This document shows, one piece after another, positions 20,146-20,201 of a stretch of DNA of 20,201 nt. The position numbers and the translations under genes are program-made. The notes beneath the pieces are model-generated. The model was given only the letters and a program-made list of their open reading frames with translations, was not told the origin of the DNA and made no database searches. Source of the DNA: Hymenochaete sp. R1 (lineage: Eukaryota; Basidiomycota; Agaricomycetes; Hymenochaetales; Hymenochaetaceae); NCBI GenBank assembly GCA_019400425.1, contig JAFREE010000274.1, positions 1 to 20,201 of the forward strand. The letters run 5' to 3'. Each line of letters starts with the position of its first letter. Position 1 is the first letter of the stretch.

Positions 20146-20201
20146 ATGTCGTTGGGGTGTGTGTGCGACCACCGCCGCCGACGCAACTTAAGTCGCGTCG
20201 T
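20146..20201 (+). CDS. Possible start of a further gene, cut by the window end
   Basis: ATG at 20146 has an ACC-type context and is preceded by TATAAA (20085-20090) and a pyrimidine-rich leader (about 20091-20130). The frame is open for the 18 codons left (MSLGCVCDHRRRRNLSRV). It is too short to name, and chance is a real alternative. Confidence 0.25.
   Translation, partial: MSLGCVCDHRRRRNLSRV
20179..20200. repeat. Imperfect 22-bp palindrome
   Basis: A 22-bp palindrome centred on CTTAAG has arms CGACGCAACTT and AAGTCGCGTCG, which pair with one mismatch. It lies at the extreme window edge, so its context is unknown. It could be a binding site for a dimeric factor or chance. Confidence 0.35.

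Noticed and set aside
1..20201. tRNA genes, rRNA, CRISPR arrays, bacterial operons, transposase or reverse transcriptase
   Set aside because: I looked for T-loop GTTCGA contexts with matching stems, regularly spaced direct repeats, terminal inverted repeats and catalytic motifs of mobile elements, and found none that hold up.

Overview
The window looks like nuclear DNA of a mushroom-type basidiomycete (Agaricomycetes). Every gene is split by short GT-AG introns, mostly 49-100 nt. CT-rich tracts precede several start codons, and the protein families fit: a fungal SPX-RING ubiquitin ligase, a PRCC homologue and an intron-dense LaeA-like methyltransferase of a type common in mushrooms. I see no plasmid, phage, CRISPR or bacterial operon features, and no clear transposon. 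Species placement is inference only.

Layout. (1) 1-1510 (+): 3' part of a gene for a disordered, probably nuclear protein with a basic cluster and an acidic Met/Asp-rich tail. (2) 1511-3657: about 2.1 kb without a convincing gene. It holds a clear intron-like segment (1593-1653), a small membrane-protein-like ORF (1771-2022) and a pyrimidine tract. (3) 3658-4381 (+): a heat-shock promoter (five-unit heat-shock element, TATA box) driving a 158-aa Hsp20 chaperone. (4) 4678-6898 (+): a 602-aa SPX-RING E3 ligase with six exons. Its phosphate/inositol-pyrophosphate pocket residues are intact and it ends in a CaaX-type tetrapeptide. (5) 7268-8688 (-): a PRCC-family protein convergent with the ligase; its last coding exon is 8 nt and completes the terminal KYGF. 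(6) 9530-15492 (+): a 1835-aa low-complexity protein with a roughly 360-residue Arg/Glu-rich helix, divergent from PRCC. (7) 15493-17585: about 2.1 kb without a confident gene, containing an orphan TATA box and the methyltransferase promoter. (8) 17586-19955 (+): a LaeA-like SAM-dependent methyltransferase (391 aa in my model) with 15 exons, several of only 16-22 nt. (9) 20146-20201 (+): possible start of a further gene running off the window.

The genes look like an ordinary euchromatic neighbourhood, not a pathway cluster. There are individual links to stress (Hsp20), phosphate or inositol-pyrophosphate sensing (SPX-RING), nuclear RNA biology (PRCC) and methylation, but nothing shows that they work together. 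The most interesting points are the CaaX tail on the SPX-RING ligase, introns whose retention keeps frames open and would add hydrophobic segments, the micro-exon structure of the methyltransferase, and the giant ER-rich protein with two basic-aromatic motifs. All exon models were made by hand from splice signals, frame continuity and family motifs, without transcript data.
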